From positions 1-5,794 of the forward strand of contig CAMWJQ010000282.1 in the NCBI GenBank assembly GCA_947174615.1: a DNA stretch of 5,794 nt. The letters are read 5' to 3'. The stretch is from an uncultured Lachnospiraceae bacterium (GTDB lineage Bacteria; Bacillota; Clostridia; Lachnospirales; Lachnospiraceae). Position 1 is the stretch's first letter, and each line of letters begins with the position of its first letter. Made by a program: the position numbers and the translations under genes. The notes beneath the pieces are model-generated. The model did no database searches. It was not told where the DNA came from and saw only the letters and a program-made list of their open reading frames with translations. Below are positions 5,410 through 5,794 of the stretch, piece by piece.

Positions 5410-5417
5410 GTTACATT

Positions 5418-5423
5418 TCCTCT
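5418..5423 (-). promoter_or_regulatory. SD of tsaB-rimI
   Basis: AGAGGA on the transcribed strand lies 8 nt before the ATG at 5407-5409. This supports that start and independent translation after the 41-nt gap from tsaE. No promoter-like hexamers or hairpin are evident in the gap. Confidence 0.65.
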
Positions 5424-5450
5424 TTTCTCACAAATCAAGCAGGAATAAAA

Positions 5451-5794
5451 TCACTGCTGACCATCAATCTGAATCATACGATACGCAAAGCCTTTCTCGA
5501 GATCCTTCGCTATGGTGATCTGTCTGGCTTGTGCGGGTATCAGCTCTCTGATACGCTCCGCCCACTCAACGATGCACAGTCCATTTCCGTAAAAATATTC
5601 CTCATAGCCGACTTCATCCATCTCCTCAACATCACCAATGCGATATACATCAAAGTGATAAAAGGGCAGTCTGCCGCTCTCGTAAACCTGCACGATGGTA
5701 AACGTGGGACTATTGACATGCTCTGCGATACCAAGTCCCGCTGCCACGCCCTGCGTAAACACGGTCTTACCCACGCCAAGATCTCCGCTGAGCG
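5451..5794 (-). CDS. tsaE: tRNA threonylcarbamoyladenosine ATPase TsaE (5' end missing)
   Basis: TsaE is the P-loop ATPase that binds the TsaB-TsaD dimer and resets it between rounds of t6A synthesis. The frame stays open to the window edge; 113 residues are visible, so about 30-40 N-terminal residues are missing compared with the usual length of about 150. Numbering the visible part, the Walker A motif GDLGVGKT is at 3-10, SPTFTIV at 28-34, HFDVYR at 46-51, GYEEYFYGNG at 62-71 and VEWAERI at 75-81, in the order normal for the family. A GTG at 5772-5774 lies inside the Walker A motif and cannot be the real start. It is the first visible gene of the cluster; its promoter lies outside the window. 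Confidence 0.97.
   Translation of the reverse strand, partial: LSGDLGVGKTVFTQGVAAGLGIAEHVNSPTFTIVQVYESGRLPFYHFDVYRIGDVEEMDEVGYEEYFYGNGLCIVEWAERIRELIPAQARQITIAKDLEKGFAYRMIQIDGQQ

Noticed and set aside
5772..5774. GTG as the start of tsaE
   Set aside because: It falls within the Walker A motif; the frame continues upstream through LSGDLG to the window edge, so the gene is simply truncated by the window.

Overview
The window looks like a chromosomal housekeeping region of a Gram-positive Clostridia member, most likely Lachnospiraceae. This rests on AT-rich spacers, near-consensus sigma-A promoters, strong Shine-Dalgarno (SD) sites, tRNA genes without an encoded CCA, and protein sequences of the Clostridia type. 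The family placement is inference from memory of similar proteins; no search was run. Every supported gene is on the minus strand, so transcription runs from high to low coordinates.

From right to left, 5794 to 887 holds one compact gene cluster: tsaE (cut by the window edge), a fused tsaB-rimI gene, an RNase Z-type metallo-beta-lactamase gene, a small membrane-anchored protein of unknown function, tsaD and ispD. Gaps between genes are about 15 to 41 nt and no internal terminator is visible, so this is probably one operon. TsaE, TsaB and TsaD form the complex that transfers threonylcarbamoyl to A37 of ANN-decoding tRNAs. RimI acetylates ribosomal protein S18, RNase Z matures tRNA 3' ends, and IspD makes an isoprenoid precursor in the MEP pathway. 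The theme is translation and tRNA maturation, with IspD as a passenger or a loosely linked partner.

The 464 bp between ispD and the tRNA genes (423 to 886) contains no protein gene but is full of structure. Five bases after the ispD stop lies a 112-bp non-coding element with 18-bp imperfect terminal inverted repeats. It is bounded by an exact 9-bp direct repeat, which marks it as a MITE-like insertion. Next come two hairpins resembling the end of an IS200/IS605-type element (661 to 722). After these are two tandem strong promoters with A-tract upstream elements, firing toward two serine tRNA genes, tRNA-Ser(UGA) and tRNA-Ser(GGA). Neither tRNA encodes CCA, so both should need an RNase Z activity like the one encoded in this window.

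The left edge (1 to 228) holds no gene. It has a hairpin just past the tRNAs and an AT-rich array of about eight degenerate 14-bp repeats. The most notable points are the MITE with its target duplication, an apparent AUA start codon for the RNase Z gene, the TsaB-RimI fusion, and the divergent RNase Z.
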